Of a stretch of 36,365 nt of DNA, positions 19,332 through 28,885 are shown one piece after another. Position numbers and translations under genes: made by a program. Under the pieces are notes generated by a model. The model ran no database searches, was not told where the DNA came from, and was given only the letters and a program-made list of their open reading frames with translations. Every line of letters begins with the position of its first letter. The first letter of the stretch is position 1. Source of the stretch: Candidatus Xenolissoclinum pacificiensis L6 (GTDB lineage Bacteria; Pseudomonadota; Alphaproteobacteria; Rickettsiales; Anaplasmataceae); the NCBI GenBank assembly GCA_000512675.1, contig AXCJ01000004.1:1-36365 (forward strand). Direction: 5' to 3'.

Positions 19332-20458
19332 AGATAGAAGAGGTCAGTTTCACTGATAAAGTTGTTCTATTGCGTGTTGATTACAATGTTCCTGTTTTGG
19401 ATGGGAAAATACTGGATAGTATTCGTATTGTGCGTTCTTTGCAAACAATACGTTTTTTATCTAATAGAGGTGCAAAGGTTGTGCTATTAACCCATTTTGG
19501 GAAACCTAAGGCTAGATATGAGCAATCTTTATCTTTGAAAAGGATTGTTTTTTCAGAATTGCAAACTCTTTTACCTGATATGAAGTTATTTTTTTCAGAT
19601 CTGTCAGGGTTGAATGATATTTTATCTGTTACGAAGTCAGGGGATGTGATATTACTGGAAAATATCCGTTTTTATGAAGGAGAGATAGAGAATAGAGATA
19701 CTTTTTCTTCTATGCTGGCTAGTTATGCAGACTTTTACGTTAATGATGCTTTTTCTGTGAGTCATCGTAAACATGCATCAGTCATAGGAATACCAAAATT
19801 TTTGCCTAGTGTCATGGGGTTGTCATTGAAAGATGAAATCTCGTGGATTCAGAAATTTCAATCACCTGACATACCTTTTTTAGTTATTATGGGAGGGGCA
19901 AAGGTTTCTTCTAAATTACAAATGATCTCTGTGTTATCTGAGCAAGCACAGCACATTTTTGTTGGTGGTGGGATTGCCAATTCGATAATGAGGCAAAAAG
20001 GGATCAATATAGGTAAATCTTTATATGAAAATATCCCGTTGATTAACTGCGATAAGATTGTATTACCTGTTGATGTATTGGTATTAAAGGGGGATATATA
20101 TAAAAGTGAACCGGTTGTTGTGGATATACGCTATATTCCTCAAGGATGGACAGTATGTGATATTGGTTTTGCTTCAGTTATTCATTTGAAGCGTTTGATA
20201 GATAATGTGGGTATAGTTTTGTGGTCTGGGACATTAGGGATATCAGAAAATGAACATTGTAATGCTACTGATGAAATAGCATCGTACATTGCTCATAGAA
20301 CAAATTCAGGTATGGTGAAAAGCATAATTGGAGGAGGGGATACTTTAAGTGCTACGATTAAATATCGTGATAGTTTTTCGTATGTATCAGTGGCTGGTAG
20401 TGCCTTTTTAACATATATCGCACAAGACACTTTACCAGGTATTGAGCAGTTGTTATAG
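19328..20458 (+). CDS. pgk: Phosphoglycerate kinase
   Basis: Pgk catalyses reversible phosphate transfer between 1,3-bisphosphoglycerate and ADP, and here may feed triose phosphates from phosphoenolpyruvate. The 376-residue protein is slightly short (usual 390-420). It shows RVDYNVPVLDGKI and THFGKPKARY in the N-domain, NDAFSVSHRKHAS, IMGGAKVSSKL, and the nucleotide site with GGGDTLSA and SVAGSAFLTY (usual GGGA/S). The start ATG overlaps the gapA stop by 4 bases, so it is coupled to gapA. ppiD follows after a 29-base gap. Confidence 0.96.
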   Translation: MKIEEVSFTDKVVLLRVDYNVPVLDGKILDSIRIVRSLQTIRFLSNRGAKVVLLTHFGKPKARYEQSLSLKRIVFSELQTLLPDMKLFFSDLSGLNDILSVTKSGDVILLENIRFYEGEIENRDTFSSMLASYADFYVNDAFSVSHRKHASVIGIPKFLPSVMGLSLKDEISWIQKFQSPDIPFLVIMGGAKVSSKLQMISVLSEQAQHIFVGGGIANSIMRQKGINIGKSLYENIPLINCDKIVLPVDVLVLKGDIYKSEPVVVDIRYIPQGWTVCDIGFASVIHLKRLIDNVGIVLWSGTLGISENEHCNATDEIASYIAHRTNSGMVKSIIGGGDTLSATIKYRDSFSYVSVAGSAFLTYIAQDTLPGIEQLL

Positions 20459-20487
20459 TTGATTATGTTATTTATTATATATTTATA

Positions 20488-22305
20488 GTGTTTAGGAATA
20501 AATTTTTACAAAAGATCACAATTCTGGTGATAATAGTGGCTTTTCTATGTGCGGGGTTAATACAGGTTATAGGTTTATTTTCTGCAAAGAGGGATGTGAT
20601 TGTATCTGTTGGTAAGTATGACATTACTGCACGTGATTTTCATAAAGAACTATCTAAAGAAATAGAATATATTAATAAGTATTTTAAAATTAATGTTGAT
20701 AACGAGTATTTATATAATTCTGGTATTAGGGAGTATGTGATAGATAGACTAATATATGAACGTGTTCTTGATAGTATAGCCGATGATCTTAAGGTGGACT
20801 ATTCCAACGAATTTGTTATTGAGAAAATAAAAGGGTTAGATGTTTTTCAAGATGGTGGTCATTTTAGTAGAGATAAGTTGCTTGAAGTATTATCTGAGAA
20901 TGATATGACAGAATCTGATTACTTTAATCTGATTAAGAGTCAGATGAGGAGGTCTATGATTACGATTCCTCTGTTAGATAATTATTTTATGTTCTCTAAC
21001 GTGATAAACAATATATTGATGTATGATTTACAACGTCGGTTATTGAAAGTATTTTCCATATCACTTTCTGAAGATATTGATATTATCAATCCAACTGATA
21101 ATATGATAGAGAGTTATTATAATGATAATAGGAACAAATTTATTTCTAATGAATTACGTAGTATACGATATGTTCAATTTGATGATTCATTAATTCAAGA
21201 AATTAATGTTACTGTTACGGATATTGAGGCTCAGATTAAACTTTTTAATATCGCAGAAACTTATGATTATAATTACGTGGTTTTTGAATCATTGGAGCAA
21301 GCGGAAGATATTGCGTTAAAGTTACAAAGTGGAACAGTTGAGTGGAATGATTTTAGAGGACTACCAAGTTATCAAGAATCTTTTCATGTGATTAAGAATT
21401 TTGTAACAGAAGGAGTAATATATAATGCTTTGAATGATACAAACGAAGGACGCGTGTTAATTTTATCCGATGGAAGTGGAGATAAATATTATGTGTTTCA
21501 TTTGAGCACGATACATGTTTTGGATGAAATTGAGATGAATTTGTTACGTAAAAAGGTTGCTACGATATTATCGGATATGAGACGTCAGGAAAAATTGGGT
21601 GAATACTTGGATAATGTAGAATGGTTGATTAATAAGGATCAATCTTTTGATGATATATTGGATTCTATTGGTATAGAAGATAGTGCAGTATTCAGGATGG
21701 AGAACTTTGATATTTATGGTAATGGTCTTGATGGGTTAGAGTTAGATAAATCAGTTGCACTATTGCTGAAAAATCATGCTTTCTCTGCTGAGAAAGGGAA
21801 GGTATTGTTGGCAGATGATAAGAAAAATCATTATTATCTGATAGAGGTATTTGATATTAGACCACCTGTATTACAGCCTTTGCATAAGGTCGTTGACACT
21901 GTTAGATTATCTCTTATTAATTATGCAAAGGATGACAAATATCGTGCTATTTTGCGTGATTATCTAGATAATGATGTTAATTACCATACTGATATATTTT
22001 TCAGAGATTATATATATTTTCTTATCAATGGTCGTAGTGTCAAGGATCCGGAATATGTCAAACAAACTTTTGAACTTGATATTGGGAAATCGACTGATAT
22101 ATTTGAAATAGATGGATCGTTGGTAGTTGCTAAACTTGTTGATGTGTTATTTGATGATTATGCATCGATACCAGAAGATGTGAAAATGGATATTACAGCA
22201 GATTTCTATAAAGTGATAAAACAGATCTTATTTAATGAATTTAACAGTTATTTACGTAACTATGAGATCAATATAAAACGTTATGATAATAACATATTGA
22301 ATTAA
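20488..22305 (+). CDS. ppiD: PpiD/SurA-type periplasmic folding factor
   Basis: PpiD is an inner-membrane-anchored chaperone of the parvulin peptidyl-prolyl isomerase family that assists proteins emerging into the periplasm. The 605-residue protein has one N-terminal membrane anchor (about 11-31), a SurA-like helical chaperone segment (about 40-170) and a diverged parvulin-like region (about 235-355; GRVLILSDGSGDKYYVFHL). Further SurA-type segments follow to the end. The parvulin core residues are not clearly conserved, so it may act only as a chaperone. The start is GTG at 20488 without a clear ribosome binding site. Last gene of the run begun at 15624; its stop region overlaps pdhB on the opposite strand by 4 bases. 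Confidence 0.8.
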   Translation: MFRNKFLQKITILVIIVAFLCAGLIQVIGLFSAKRDVIVSVGKYDITARDFHKELSKEIEYINKYFKINVDNEYLYNSGIREYVIDRLIYERVLDSIADDLKVDYSNEFVIEKIKGLDVFQDGGHFSRDKLLEVLSENDMTESDYFNLIKSQMRRSMITIPLLDNYFMFSNVINNILMYDLQRRLLKVFSISLSEDIDIINPTDNMIESYYNDNRNKFISNELRSIRYVQFDDSLIQEINVTVTDIEAQIKLFNIAETYDYNYVVFESLEQAEDIALKLQSGTVEWNDFRGLPSYQESFHVIKNFVTEGVIYNALNDTNEGRVLILSDGSGDKYYVFHLSTIHVLDEIEMNLLRKKVATILSDMRRQEKLGEYLDNVEWLINKDQSFDDILDSIGIEDSAVFRMENFDIYGNGLDGLELDKSVALLLKNHAFSAEKGKVLLADDKKNHYYLIEVFDIRPPVLQPLHKVVDTVRLSLINYAKDDKYRAILRDYLDNDVNYHTDIFFRDYIYFLINGRSVKDPEYVKQTFELDIGKSTDIFEIDGSLVVAKLVDVLFDDYASIPEDVKMDITADFYKVIKQILFNEFNSYLRNYEINIKRYDNNILN

Positions 22306-23294
22306 ATATTAAATAATTTTTCAACTGTTGTAACAATCTTATCTGTGGTTGGGTTAACAAGGGTTTCTAGATTTTTTGCATAGGGCATTGGTACATCCAA
22401 AGCTGTTACACGACTAGGAGGTGAATCCAGATCATCAAATGCTTGTTCTATTATTGTTGATATTACTTCAGATGCAACACCACAAAAACCCCACCCTTCT
22501 TCTATAATGACAACATTGTGTGTTTTCCGTACCGAGTTAACGATGCTATCTACATCTAAGGGTCTGATTGTCCGTAAATCAATCACTTCTGCATTGATTC
22601 CATGTTTCTCCTTTAATATACTATGAGTTTGTAGTGTTGGGATCATCATATGAGAGAAACTAATTAAGGTTAAATCAGTACCCTGTATCACAACTTGTGC
22701 TTTTCCAATTTCCCCGATATATTCAGAAGACCATTCTGCATCTGTGATTTCATGTGTTTGTCCGTATAATAGTTCATGTTCTAGAAAGACTACAGGATTA
22801 TTATCTCGTACAGATGCTTTTAATAATGATTTAAAATCTGAGGCACTATATGGAGCAATCACTTTCAAACCTGGTATATGAGCATACCAAGAAGCATAAC
22901 ATTGTGAATGTTGGGCAGCGACTTGCGCGGCTATAGAATTAGGACCTCGAAAAACAATAGGGGTAGATATAGTACCACCGGACATATAAAGTGTTTTGGC
23001 AGCTGAGTTTATTATATGATCAATTGCTTGCATGGAGAAGTTAAAAGACATGAACTCAATGATAGGTCTAAGTCCATCGTATGCAGCTCCCACAGCAAGT
23101 CCAGAAAAACCATATTCTGAAATTGGAGTATCTATTACGCGTTTTTTGCCAAATTCCTTTAATAATTCTTGTGTAATTTTATAGGCTCCTTGATATTCTG
23201 CAACTTCTTCTCCAGCAATAAAAACTCTATCATCGAACATCAGTTCTTCTCTTAATGCTTGATTTAAAGCTTCTCGTACAGTAATAACTTTCAT
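22302..23294 (-). CDS. pdhB: Pyruvate dehydrogenase E1 component, beta subunit
   Basis: The E1 beta subunit, with E1 alpha, decarboxylates pyruvate using thiamine diphosphate and loads acetyl groups on the lipoyl domain of E2. The 330-residue protein has the conserved GEEVAEYQGAYKIT segment (28-41; Glu contacts the thiamine ring), DTPISEYGFSGLAVGAA, the dimer segment GPNSIAAQVAAQHSQ and the C-terminal transketolase region (VIDLRTIRPLD, VIIEEGWGFCG). It is alone on the minus strand and meets ppiD tail to tail. pdhA and the E2/E3 genes are not in the window, as often in Anaplasmataceae where they are scattered. A promoter should lie in 23295-23403, shared with the divergent ftsB operon. Confidence 0.97.
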   Translation of the reverse strand: MKVITVREALNQALREELMFDDRVFIAGEEVAEYQGAYKITQELLKEFGKKRVIDTPISEYGFSGLAVGAAYDGLRPIIEFMSFNFSMQAIDHIINSAAKTLYMSGGTISTPIVFRGPNSIAAQVAAQHSQCYASWYAHIPGLKVIAPYSASDFKSLLKASVRDNNPVVFLEHELLYGQTHEITDAEWSSEYIGEIGKAQVVIQGTDLTLISFSHMMIPTLQTHSILKEKHGINAEVIDLRTIRPLDVDSIVNSVRKTHNVVIIEEGWGFCGVASEVISTIIEQAFDDLDSPPSRVTALDVPMPYAKNLETLVNPTTDKIVTTVEKLFNI

Positions 23295-23342
23295 ATTAAA
23301 TGCTATTTAAAATAATTGGTTGATGCAATGATCACCCCAGCT

Positions 23343-23373
23343 TTTACATCTGTATAATATATTACTATATAAT
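23343..23373 (+). promoter_or_regulatory. Candidate promoter of the ftsB-zapA operon
   Basis: TTTACA at 23343-23348 and TATAAT at 23368-23373 are separated by 19 bases and lie 30 bases before the ftsB start. The spacing is slightly long; another TATAAT at 23353-23358 lacks a matching -35. No transcription data support this. Confidence 0.35.
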
Positions 23374-23403
23374 GGGTTAATTACAACACAATACTCACAA
23401 ATA

Positions 23404-23745
23404 ATGTTACAAATATTAGTGTGTATTGGTATTGTGTGGATATTAATTAGTATGCAATATAAGAGAGTGCAGTTTGATATAATTTTACTTATGCTAGTGA
23501 TTTATTTACTAATCAATCTGTTTATAGGATCACGTAGTATTTTTAGGTATATAGAAGTGTCAAATTTACTTAATGCACAGGAGAGACGACTTGATAATGC
23601 ATATCAAGATCTTTATGAATTACAAAATACAGTTAAAGCATTCAATCAAGAGATACCAGATTTTATCTTGTTAGAACAGTATATACATGAGAGATTAGGA
23701 TATGTACATAATAAAGAAGTAGCAATTTTAATATCAAGAATATGA
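23404..23745 (+). CDS. Septum formation initiator family protein (FtsB/DivIC-like)
   Basis: FtsB-type proteins are small bitopic divisome components that join FtsL and FtsQ. The 113-residue protein has a hydrophobic segment (about 22-42, FDIILLMLVIYLLINLFIGS). A coiled-coil stretch follows (about 50-85) and then the C-terminal family motif ERLGYVHNKEVAILI (usual ARE-x-LGYV..GE). A first hydrophobic segment (about 2-16) makes the start uncertain: Met17 at 23452 would give the normal one-helix shape. It overlaps the next gene by 4 bases (ATGA), so the three genes to 24293 form one operon. Confidence 0.72.
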   Translation: MLQILVCIGIVWILISMQYKRVQFDIILLMLVIYLLINLFIGSRSIFRYIEVSNLLNAQERRLDNAYQDLYELQNTVKAFNQEIPDFILLEQYIHERLGYVHNKEVAILISRI

Positions 23746-23996
23746 AAAAAAACATAGATAAGGTATTTGACTATTTAGAGCATAAAATACATAAGATGCG
23801 TTCTTATGATACCAATTCTCAGAATGTGAATTATCAACAAGAAATTAGATTATTAATGGATAAGACGAGAATTTTGGAGCGTAAAGTAAAAATGTTAGAT
23901 GAAAAATGTAAATCTTATGAGGGTGTCATGAACATATTACTTGCAAAAATTAAAAGGCTTATGATAAAAATACAGAATATCCTTGATACTAAGTAG
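23742..23996 (+). CDS. Small coiled-coil protein between ftsB and zapA
   Basis: The 84-residue protein is charged, Lys-rich and predicted by eye to be coiled coil for most of its length (about 28-80, with heptad-like Leu/Ile/Met in LMDKTRILERKVKMLDEK). It has no signal peptide or membrane helix. It overlaps ftsB by 4 bases and ends one base before zapA. In other alphaproteobacteria a short coiled-coil gene (DUF4164-type) commonly precedes zapA, so this is probably the counterpart. ZapB-like or SlyX-like identities are also conceivable. I cannot assign it by sequence. Confidence 0.7.
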   Translation: MKKNIDKVFDYLEHKIHKMRSYDTNSQNVNYQQEIRLLMDKTRILERKVKMLDEKCKSYEGVMNILLAKIKRLMIKIQNILDTK

Positions 23997-24293
23997 ATGT
24001 TTGAACATAAAATTGAGATTAAAGGACAAAAATTTAAGATACCAAAGGGATTATTCTCTGATGGGGAGAAGATAGTGGAATCAATTAATCAGAAGGCTCA
24101 ATATATTGAAGATGTTTACTCTCATTTTAATTTTTCGACTGATACCTTGATGATTATTATTATAATGACGTTAGAGGAAGAGTTAATAAAAATGAAAGAA
24201 GATTATATCTCTAGGGAGAGCTTTGAAGAAATGGAACAATATTTGCAAAAGAGGCTTGATAGGATTTCTGCAATGTTAGAACCTGCTGAATGA
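23997..24293 (+). CDS. zapA: Cell division protein ZapA-like
   Basis: ZapA binds FtsZ and crosslinks its filaments in the Z ring. The 98-residue protein has the ZapA N-terminal fold (HKIEIKGQKFKIPKG, two strands, then a helix at about 22-40 with ESINQKAQYIED) and the long C-terminal helix (TDTLMIIIIMTLEEELIKM...). Length matches. The motif TDTLMIIIIMTLEEEL corresponds to the family TDRLAVLAALNIADEL, although sequence identity is low. It is translated directly after the coiled-coil gene with no gap. Given FtsB upstream, a division role is well supported. Confidence 0.72.
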   Translation: MFEHKIEIKGQKFKIPKGLFSDGEKIVESINQKAQYIEDVYSHFNFSTDTLMIIIIMTLEEELIKMKEDYISRESFEEMEQYLQKRLDRISAMLEPAE

Positions 24294-24372
24294 AAGGGAT
24301 GTTATATATTGGGAAATAATACTTTACTTTAAGATTGATTTCTGTTAATCCTAATGTGTGTGTATGTTTCTT

Positions 24373-24457
24373 GCGGATGTGGCGGAATTGGTATACGCGC
24401 TAGGTTTAGGTCCTAGTGAGGCAACTCGTGGGGGTTCGAGTCCCTTCATCCGTACCA
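24373..24457 (+). tRNA. tRNA-Leu (anticodon UAG)
   Basis: A class II tRNA with acceptor arm GCGGATG/CATCCGT (one G-U pair), anticodon stem CTAGG/CCTAG with loop TTTAGGT and anticodon TAG at 24407-24409. It has a long variable arm (TGAGGCAACTCG) and a T arm GGGGG-TTCGAGT-CCCTT (one G-U pair). Discriminator A and CCA are encoded (24454-24457). It lies 33 bases before trigger factor, and could be in the same transcript. Confidence 0.97.
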
Positions 24458-24490
24458 TATAGTTTTGAGTTGATATTTGGATAGTAGTTA

Positions 24491-25975
24491 GTGATGATGA
24501 AGAATGATACTGATCAGCAGTTGCATAGCGTAATGGAGCCAAATAATGATGAATCTGTTGAACCCTCAAAAAGTTCTGAGGAAGAGATGTTATCAGGTGT
24601 GGATTTTTCAAAATCTTCTGAAAAGTCTGATGATGGACAGGATGTTCATTCATCGCAAGAAAGTTTGGTAGGTGATGAGTTAGTAGAGAAAGATTCTTCT
24701 TACTTGTCTGATCAGGTTGTGGATAAGGGTGATTATACGGTCACCGAATACCTTGAAGTTGAGAAAGGATATAAGAAGTATCGGATATTTATTAAAGAGT
24801 CAAAAGTTCAGGCAGATATTGATGCGTACGCTATGTCTAGTTCTAAGAAGGGCTTTAGGAAAGAAAGTGCACGTAGGTCTATTTCAGTAGATCTCATGAG
24901 GTCTATTGTTGCTTCGTCTATACAACAGAGTATTCCTAAGATATGTTCTGAGATTGTTCAAGAGGAATCATTAGATATTTCTTCTCAGCCAGATGTGGAA
25001 ATTGTTCAAGGACCTACTGATAACAATTATAATGCTACTTATGATATTTTATTTGAGCTTAATGCAGATCAAGTTCCTATTATTGAACCAGGTGATATAA
25101 CATTGAATGTTACTAAAGGAGAGGTAACAGATGAAGAGTTAAAGGAGTATGTCAAAGAGGTGATTAGATCTATAAGGAAGAAAGAGGAGGTTGTTGATGA
25201 TCAATACCAAGCGAAGGTTGAAGATGAGTTGATAATCAATTTTGATGGGAAGATTAATAATAAAAGGTTCAAGGGTGGTATGGCTCAGAACGTACATGTC
25301 ACTTTAGGTAAGCAACAGGTAATAAAGGACATGGAAGATGGTTTGTTAGGTATGCAAGTTGGACAGGAGAAAGATATATGTGTTGCATTTCCAGATGATT
25401 ACCATAATCCTTTATTACGGAAGAAGAAAGCATTGTTTAGGGTTAGTGTTTTGCGTGTTTTGAAAAGTCTTCCTGTTACAGAAGACTCTGAAGTATTAAG
25501 TTCTCTTAAATGTAAAGATCATCAAGAGGTTTCGGATAATGCGAAGAAGGTATTAGAGCATAGAAAACAAATGGAGTTCGAAGATATATTAAGAGAAAGT
25601 ATTTATAACGCAATAAAAGATAAATATGATTTTAATGTTCCTGAAAGTTTAATAGATTCCGAGGTGGGTCGTATTAAATTGGATTCTGCATTCAGAGATG
25701 TTAGTGATGAGATGATACGAGAGAAGGCAATTGGGAATGCTAAATTGTCGCTATTGTTGTTGCATTATGCAAAAAGCCAGGATATTAAAACTTCTCAAGA
25801 GGATGTGATGAGAAGGGTTTTTGAAATGTCTGGAAATGATGATCAAAAACTTGAGAAGATTGTTAGTCTATACAAAGATAATCAGGAGATGATTATGCAA
25901 TTGAGTAATCAAATATTGGAGGAAAAGGTGTTTAAAGATCTGAAAAGTAAAGTAAATGTTAATTCGGAGTTGTAG
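24491..25975 (+). CDS. tig: Trigger factor with acidic N-terminal extension
   Basis: Trigger factor is the ribosome-bound chaperone that meets nascent chains at the exit tunnel. The canonical protein is about 430-450 residues; this is 494. The extra part is N-terminal: about 80 residues with 22 Asp/Glu, 6 Lys, no Arg and many Ser. The ribosome-binding domain starts near residue 82 ([19 protein letters not shown]). The signature GFRxGKxP reads GFRKESARR (121-129): Phe-Arg-Lys is kept, the second Gly and the Pro are lost. The FKBP-like PPIase domain (about 240-325; [23 protein letters not shown]) and the helical C-domain follow. The start could be GTG 24491, ATG 24494 or ATG 24497. clpP begins one base after the stop. 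Confidence 0.92.
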   Translation: MMMKNDTDQQLHSVMEPNNDESVEPSKSSEEEMLSGVDFSKSSEKSDDGQDVHSSQESLVGDELVEKDSSYLSDQVVDKGDYTVTEYLEVEKGYKKYRIFIKESKVQADIDAYAMSSSKKGFRKESARRSISVDLMRSIVASSIQQSIPKICSEIVQEESLDISSQPDVEIVQGPTDNNYNATYDILFELNADQVPIIEPGDITLNVTKGEVTDEELKEYVKEVIRSIRKKEEVVDDQYQAKVEDELIINFDGKINNKRFKGGMAQNVHVTLGKQQVIKDMEDGLLGMQVGQEKDICVAFPDDYHNPLLRKKKALFRVSVLRVLKSLPVTEDSEVLSSLKCKDHQEVSDNAKKVLEHRKQMEFEDILRESIYNAIKDKYDFNVPESLIDSEVGRIKLDSAFRDVSDEMIREKAIGNAKLSLLLLHYAKSQDIKTSQEDVMRRVFEMSGNDDQKLEKIVSLYKDNQEMIMQLSNQILEEKVFKDLKSKVNVNSEL

Positions 25976-25976
25976 T

Positions 25977-26573
25977 ATGTCTGTGATACCAATGGTTATT
26001 GACCAAACTAGTAGAGGAGAGAGAGCATATGATATATACTCCCGATTGCTTAAGGATCGTATAATTTTTGTGAATGGTGAGATTAACGATCATATGTCAT
26101 CTATTGTTGTTGCACAGTTGCTGTTTTTGGAATCTGAAGATCCTGAAAAAACAGTGTATATGTACATTAACTCTCCTGGTGGGGATGTTGCTGCAGGGTT
26201 GGCCATGTATGATACAATGCGTTATGTCAAGTGTCCGGTTTCTACTGTTTGTATTGGTCGTGCAGCTTCTGCGGGTTCTTTATTGCTGATAGCAGGGAAA
26301 TCAGGTCAGAGGTGTTCTTTGCCTAATTCGGAGATAATGATACATCAGCCATCTGGTGGTTTCAAAGGACGTGTTACCGATATCGAGAATACTGCGAATC
26401 AAATGAAGAGAGTTAAAGATCGTTTAAATCAAATATATGCAACGCTTACAAAAAAGCCGTTGACGACTATACAGAAAGATATGGAGTATGATTATTTTAT
26501 GACTGCTGAAGAAGCTTTGGAATATGGTATTATTGATCGGATTATTGATCATCATGGTACGTCTGCAGAATAG
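25977..26573 (+). CDS. clpP: ATP-dependent Clp protease proteolytic subunit
   Basis: ClpP forms the tetradecameric serine peptidase chamber served by ClpX and ClpA. I start at ATG 25977, giving 198 residues ([21 protein letters not shown]), the usual family N-terminus, with GGAG at 25966-25969 upstream. A start at 25956 adds seven odd residues and lies in tig. The catalytic triad is intact: Ser98 (GRAASAG), His123 (MIHQPSGG), Asp172 (MEYDYF). The strand motif [14 protein letters not shown] is present. clpX follows after 26 bases, the usual tig-clpP-clpX order. ClpA and ClpS genes are about 2-5 kb further on. Confidence 0.98.
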   Translation: MSVIPMVIDQTSRGERAYDIYSRLLKDRIIFVNGEINDHMSSIVVAQLLFLESEDPEKTVYMYINSPGGDVAAGLAMYDTMRYVKCPVSTVCIGRAASAGSLLLIAGKSGQRCSLPNSEIMIHQPSGGFKGRVTDIENTANQMKRVKDRLNQIYATLTKKPLTTIQKDMEYDYFMTAEEALEYGIIDRIIDHHGTSAE

Positions 26574-26599
26574 ATTGTGTTTTTTTAAATAGTTTTTCT

Positions 26600-27814
26600 A
26601 TGACCAATAAAGAGGTAATAACATGTTCTTTTTGTGGGAAGAGGCATGATGGGGTTAAAAAGATTATAGCAGGTTCTACAGCGTTTATATGTAATGAATG
26701 TGTGTTTCTTTGTGCAAATATGTTGCAGGAACAAGTGTTAGATCACCAACCTGAAGAAGATGAGATAAAGCCTAAAGATATTTATAAACGTTTGGATGAT
26801 TATGTGATAGGACAAGAACAGGCGAAAATTGTTTTGTCTGTTACCATATATAATCATTATAAGAAGATCAATTATTTACTTTCTAATTATTCAGATGTTG
26901 AGTTATCAAAGTCTAATGTGTTGTTGATTGGACCTACTGGGTCTGGAAAAACATTGTTTGCAAGTACGCTTGCAACTATGATCAAGGTGCCTTTTGCAAT
27001 TGTTGATGCTACTACATTGACCGAGGCTGGTTATGTAGGTGAAGATGTAGAGAATATTCTTTTGAGACTATTACAGAATGCTAATTTTGATGTAGAAAAA
27101 GCTCAAAAAGGAATCATATATATAGATGAGATCGATAAGATTACAAAAAAATCCGAAAATACATCTATCACTCGTGATGTTTCTGGTGAAGGGGTACAAC
27201 AAGCATTGTTAAAGATAATAGAAGGTACGACAGCGTTTGTGCCTCCTCAGGGTGGTCGTAAACATCCTCAGCAGGAATGCACGCAAATTAATACTCACAA
27301 TATATTATATATCTGTGGAGGTGCTTTTGTTGGTCTTAAAGATATTGTACAAAAGAGACAAAATTCTGCATTGATTGGTTATAATGTAAATCCTCATCAG
27401 GAGAAAAGCCTATTAAATAACACGGAAGTCTTGTCTGAAGATCTAGTAAAATATGGTTTAATTCCTGAATTTGTTGGTAGGATACCTATTGTGGTAACTT
27501 TACATGAATTATCAGAATCACAGTTATTACATGTGTTAACGAAGCCTAAAAATGCTTTAGTTAGACAGTATAGTAAACTTTTCGAAATTGATAATAGAAG
27601 TCTTGATATTACCGAAGGGGCTTTGAGGTTGATCGCATCTTATGCTAAAAAGCATAAAAACGGAGCCAGAGGGTTAAGAGCCATAATGGAAAAAATACTT
27701 ATGTCAAAAATGTTTGAGATTGAAGAAAAAGAAGTTTTAATAGATGAGAACTATATTAATGATCATATATTATCTTCCTCGGTTAATACAGACTTGGATG
27801 AGATTCTATCATAG
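26600..27814 (+). CDS. clpX: ATP-dependent Clp protease ATP-binding subunit ClpX
   Basis: ClpX is the hexameric AAA+ unfoldase that delivers tagged proteins to ClpP. The 404-residue protein has the N-terminal zinc-binding domain with Cys9, Cys12, Cys31 and Cys34 (CSFCGK ... CNECV). It has Walker A GPTGSGKT (111-118), pore loop GYVG (144-147), Walker B IIYIDEID (Glu177), and the C-terminal [11 protein letters not shown] and [13 protein letters not shown] segments. The IGF-type ClpP-docking loop lies near [10 protein letters not shown], reading IGY in place of IGF. lon, which often follows clpX in alphaproteobacteria, is absent: the next 1.9 kb holds decayed insertion sequences. Confidence 0.98.
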   Translation: MTNKEVITCSFCGKRHDGVKKIIAGSTAFICNECVFLCANMLQEQVLDHQPEEDEIKPKDIYKRLDDYVIGQEQAKIVLSVTIYNHYKKINYLLSNYSDVELSKSNVLLIGPTGSGKTLFASTLATMIKVPFAIVDATTLTEAGYVGEDVENILLRLLQNANFDVEKAQKGIIYIDEIDKITKKSENTSITRDVSGEGVQQALLKIIEGTTAFVPPQGGRKHPQQECTQINTHNILYICGGAFVGLKDIVQKRQNSALIGYNVNPHQEKSLLNNTEVLSEDLVKYGLIPEFVGRIPIVVTLHELSESQLLHVLTKPKNALVRQYSKLFEIDNRSLDITEGALRLIASYAKKHKNGARGLRAIMEKILMSKMFEIEEKEVLIDENYINDHILSSSVNTDLDEILS

Positions 27815-28110
27815 ATAACTTTGATACATTGAAAATTTATCTTTTTCTATTTAATATTTATTTTATTGATTGGAACAATTTGTGATATATTATGCAGTAG
27901 CCTTTTTTTGCAACATATATTTAGTGAATATAAATGAGTATTTGAATGTTGTACCTCGACAATGTTAACAAAGGTTTGACTTGAGTTTGGAAGGTGTATC
28001 TCAAATCACGATGAAACACGATGGATAAAAAATTATATCTAGAGGAATTTTATGAGATTATATTGCCATAATCATAAATCGTTACATGTGGCAAGGATGT
28101 CCACCGATCA
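27815..28110. other. Spacer between clpX and IS1 remnant, no gene seen
   Basis: Nearly 300 bases of AT-rich DNA follow clpX. I see a short direct repeat CACGATG at 28007-28013 and 28017-28023, but no terminator hairpin with a T run and no open frame worth calling. It may contain one end of the IS1-type element, whose terminal repeats I could not identify. Confidence 0.35.
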
Positions 28111-28831
28111 TTAGTCAAGTATTCTGTTTAATATTGTAGATATTGCCGAACAATGATCTTGATATAAAAAGATTATGAGAAACGCGATAATCATTCTTAT
28201 GGATTTACTATATTGTTTAGTTTTTCTATTACAATGAACAGAATAATAGTGAATGAGAGAACTTTTAGATTCTACCAGAGAGGTTTCAGATTTTATAATA
28301 TAATGAACATTGGATATTGTATAACATTTATAAAATACGTAATTATCTGTACATAAACATTTGATCCGATATCTTTTCTGTAGTCTGAATGACAATTTAC
28401 TATAGGTATACTGACTTTTATCTCCTACTTCAAAGTCAATAACTTTACTTGACTCTCGATTAGCAGCAATCCATATGTATACTGCCTGTCCTCCATTCTT
28501 TGGTATTTATATTCTGCATTCCCCCTGATTCTTGCGTGGCTCTTTCTAGGTCTAATTTGATTTGCTCTGCTGTTTTTTCAATCCAGATAGATATCAGTGT
28601 ATTATGTATCCCTGTAAGTTTTTCTATTGTCCTAATTCCTCAATTCTCTAAATATAACTTGATTACTTTCAATCTATCTGATCCACTATACTTTATTCCT
28701 GCGTCTCCTTCTATATAGTTGTATTTGCATACTTTACATTTGTATCTTTGTTTGTCTCGTGCCAATACATTCTTGATGTTTTTTTTACTTCCGCAACGCT
28801 TGTAATTTTCTTTCATGTCGCACCTGCGCAT
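28111..28831 (-). pseudogene. IS1-family transposase, degenerate
   Basis: On the minus strand, reading from 28831, the protein begins with a zinc-ribbon N-terminus (KENYKRCGSKKNIKN, CKVCKYNYIEG) like InsA, then SDRLKVIKLYLEN. A TGA at 28642-28640 interrupts it. The same frame resumes with GIRTIEKLTGIHNTLISIWIEK. Near 28486-28495 the frame shifts, and the rest continues as QAVYIWIAANRESSKVIDF, a TDN motif (CLCTDNYVFYK), and SLVESKSSLIHYY and KQYSKSIRMII. These are the IS1 catalytic region with its second Asp and the Glu. The first catalytic acid region is damaged. One nonsense codon and one frameshift make it inactive. Total length (about 720 bases) matches a full IS1 transposase, so little is deleted. 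Confidence 0.85.
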
Positions 28832-28885
28832 ATCTGTTGTTTCCTTTCTAACAACTTCATCTGTCCTTGTCTATCTTTAGTCGTC

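Noticed and set aside
28500-28718. 72-codon plus-strand ORF over the IS1 remnant
   Set aside because: It is the antisense shadow of the transposase sequence on the minus strand, which gives clear family motifs.
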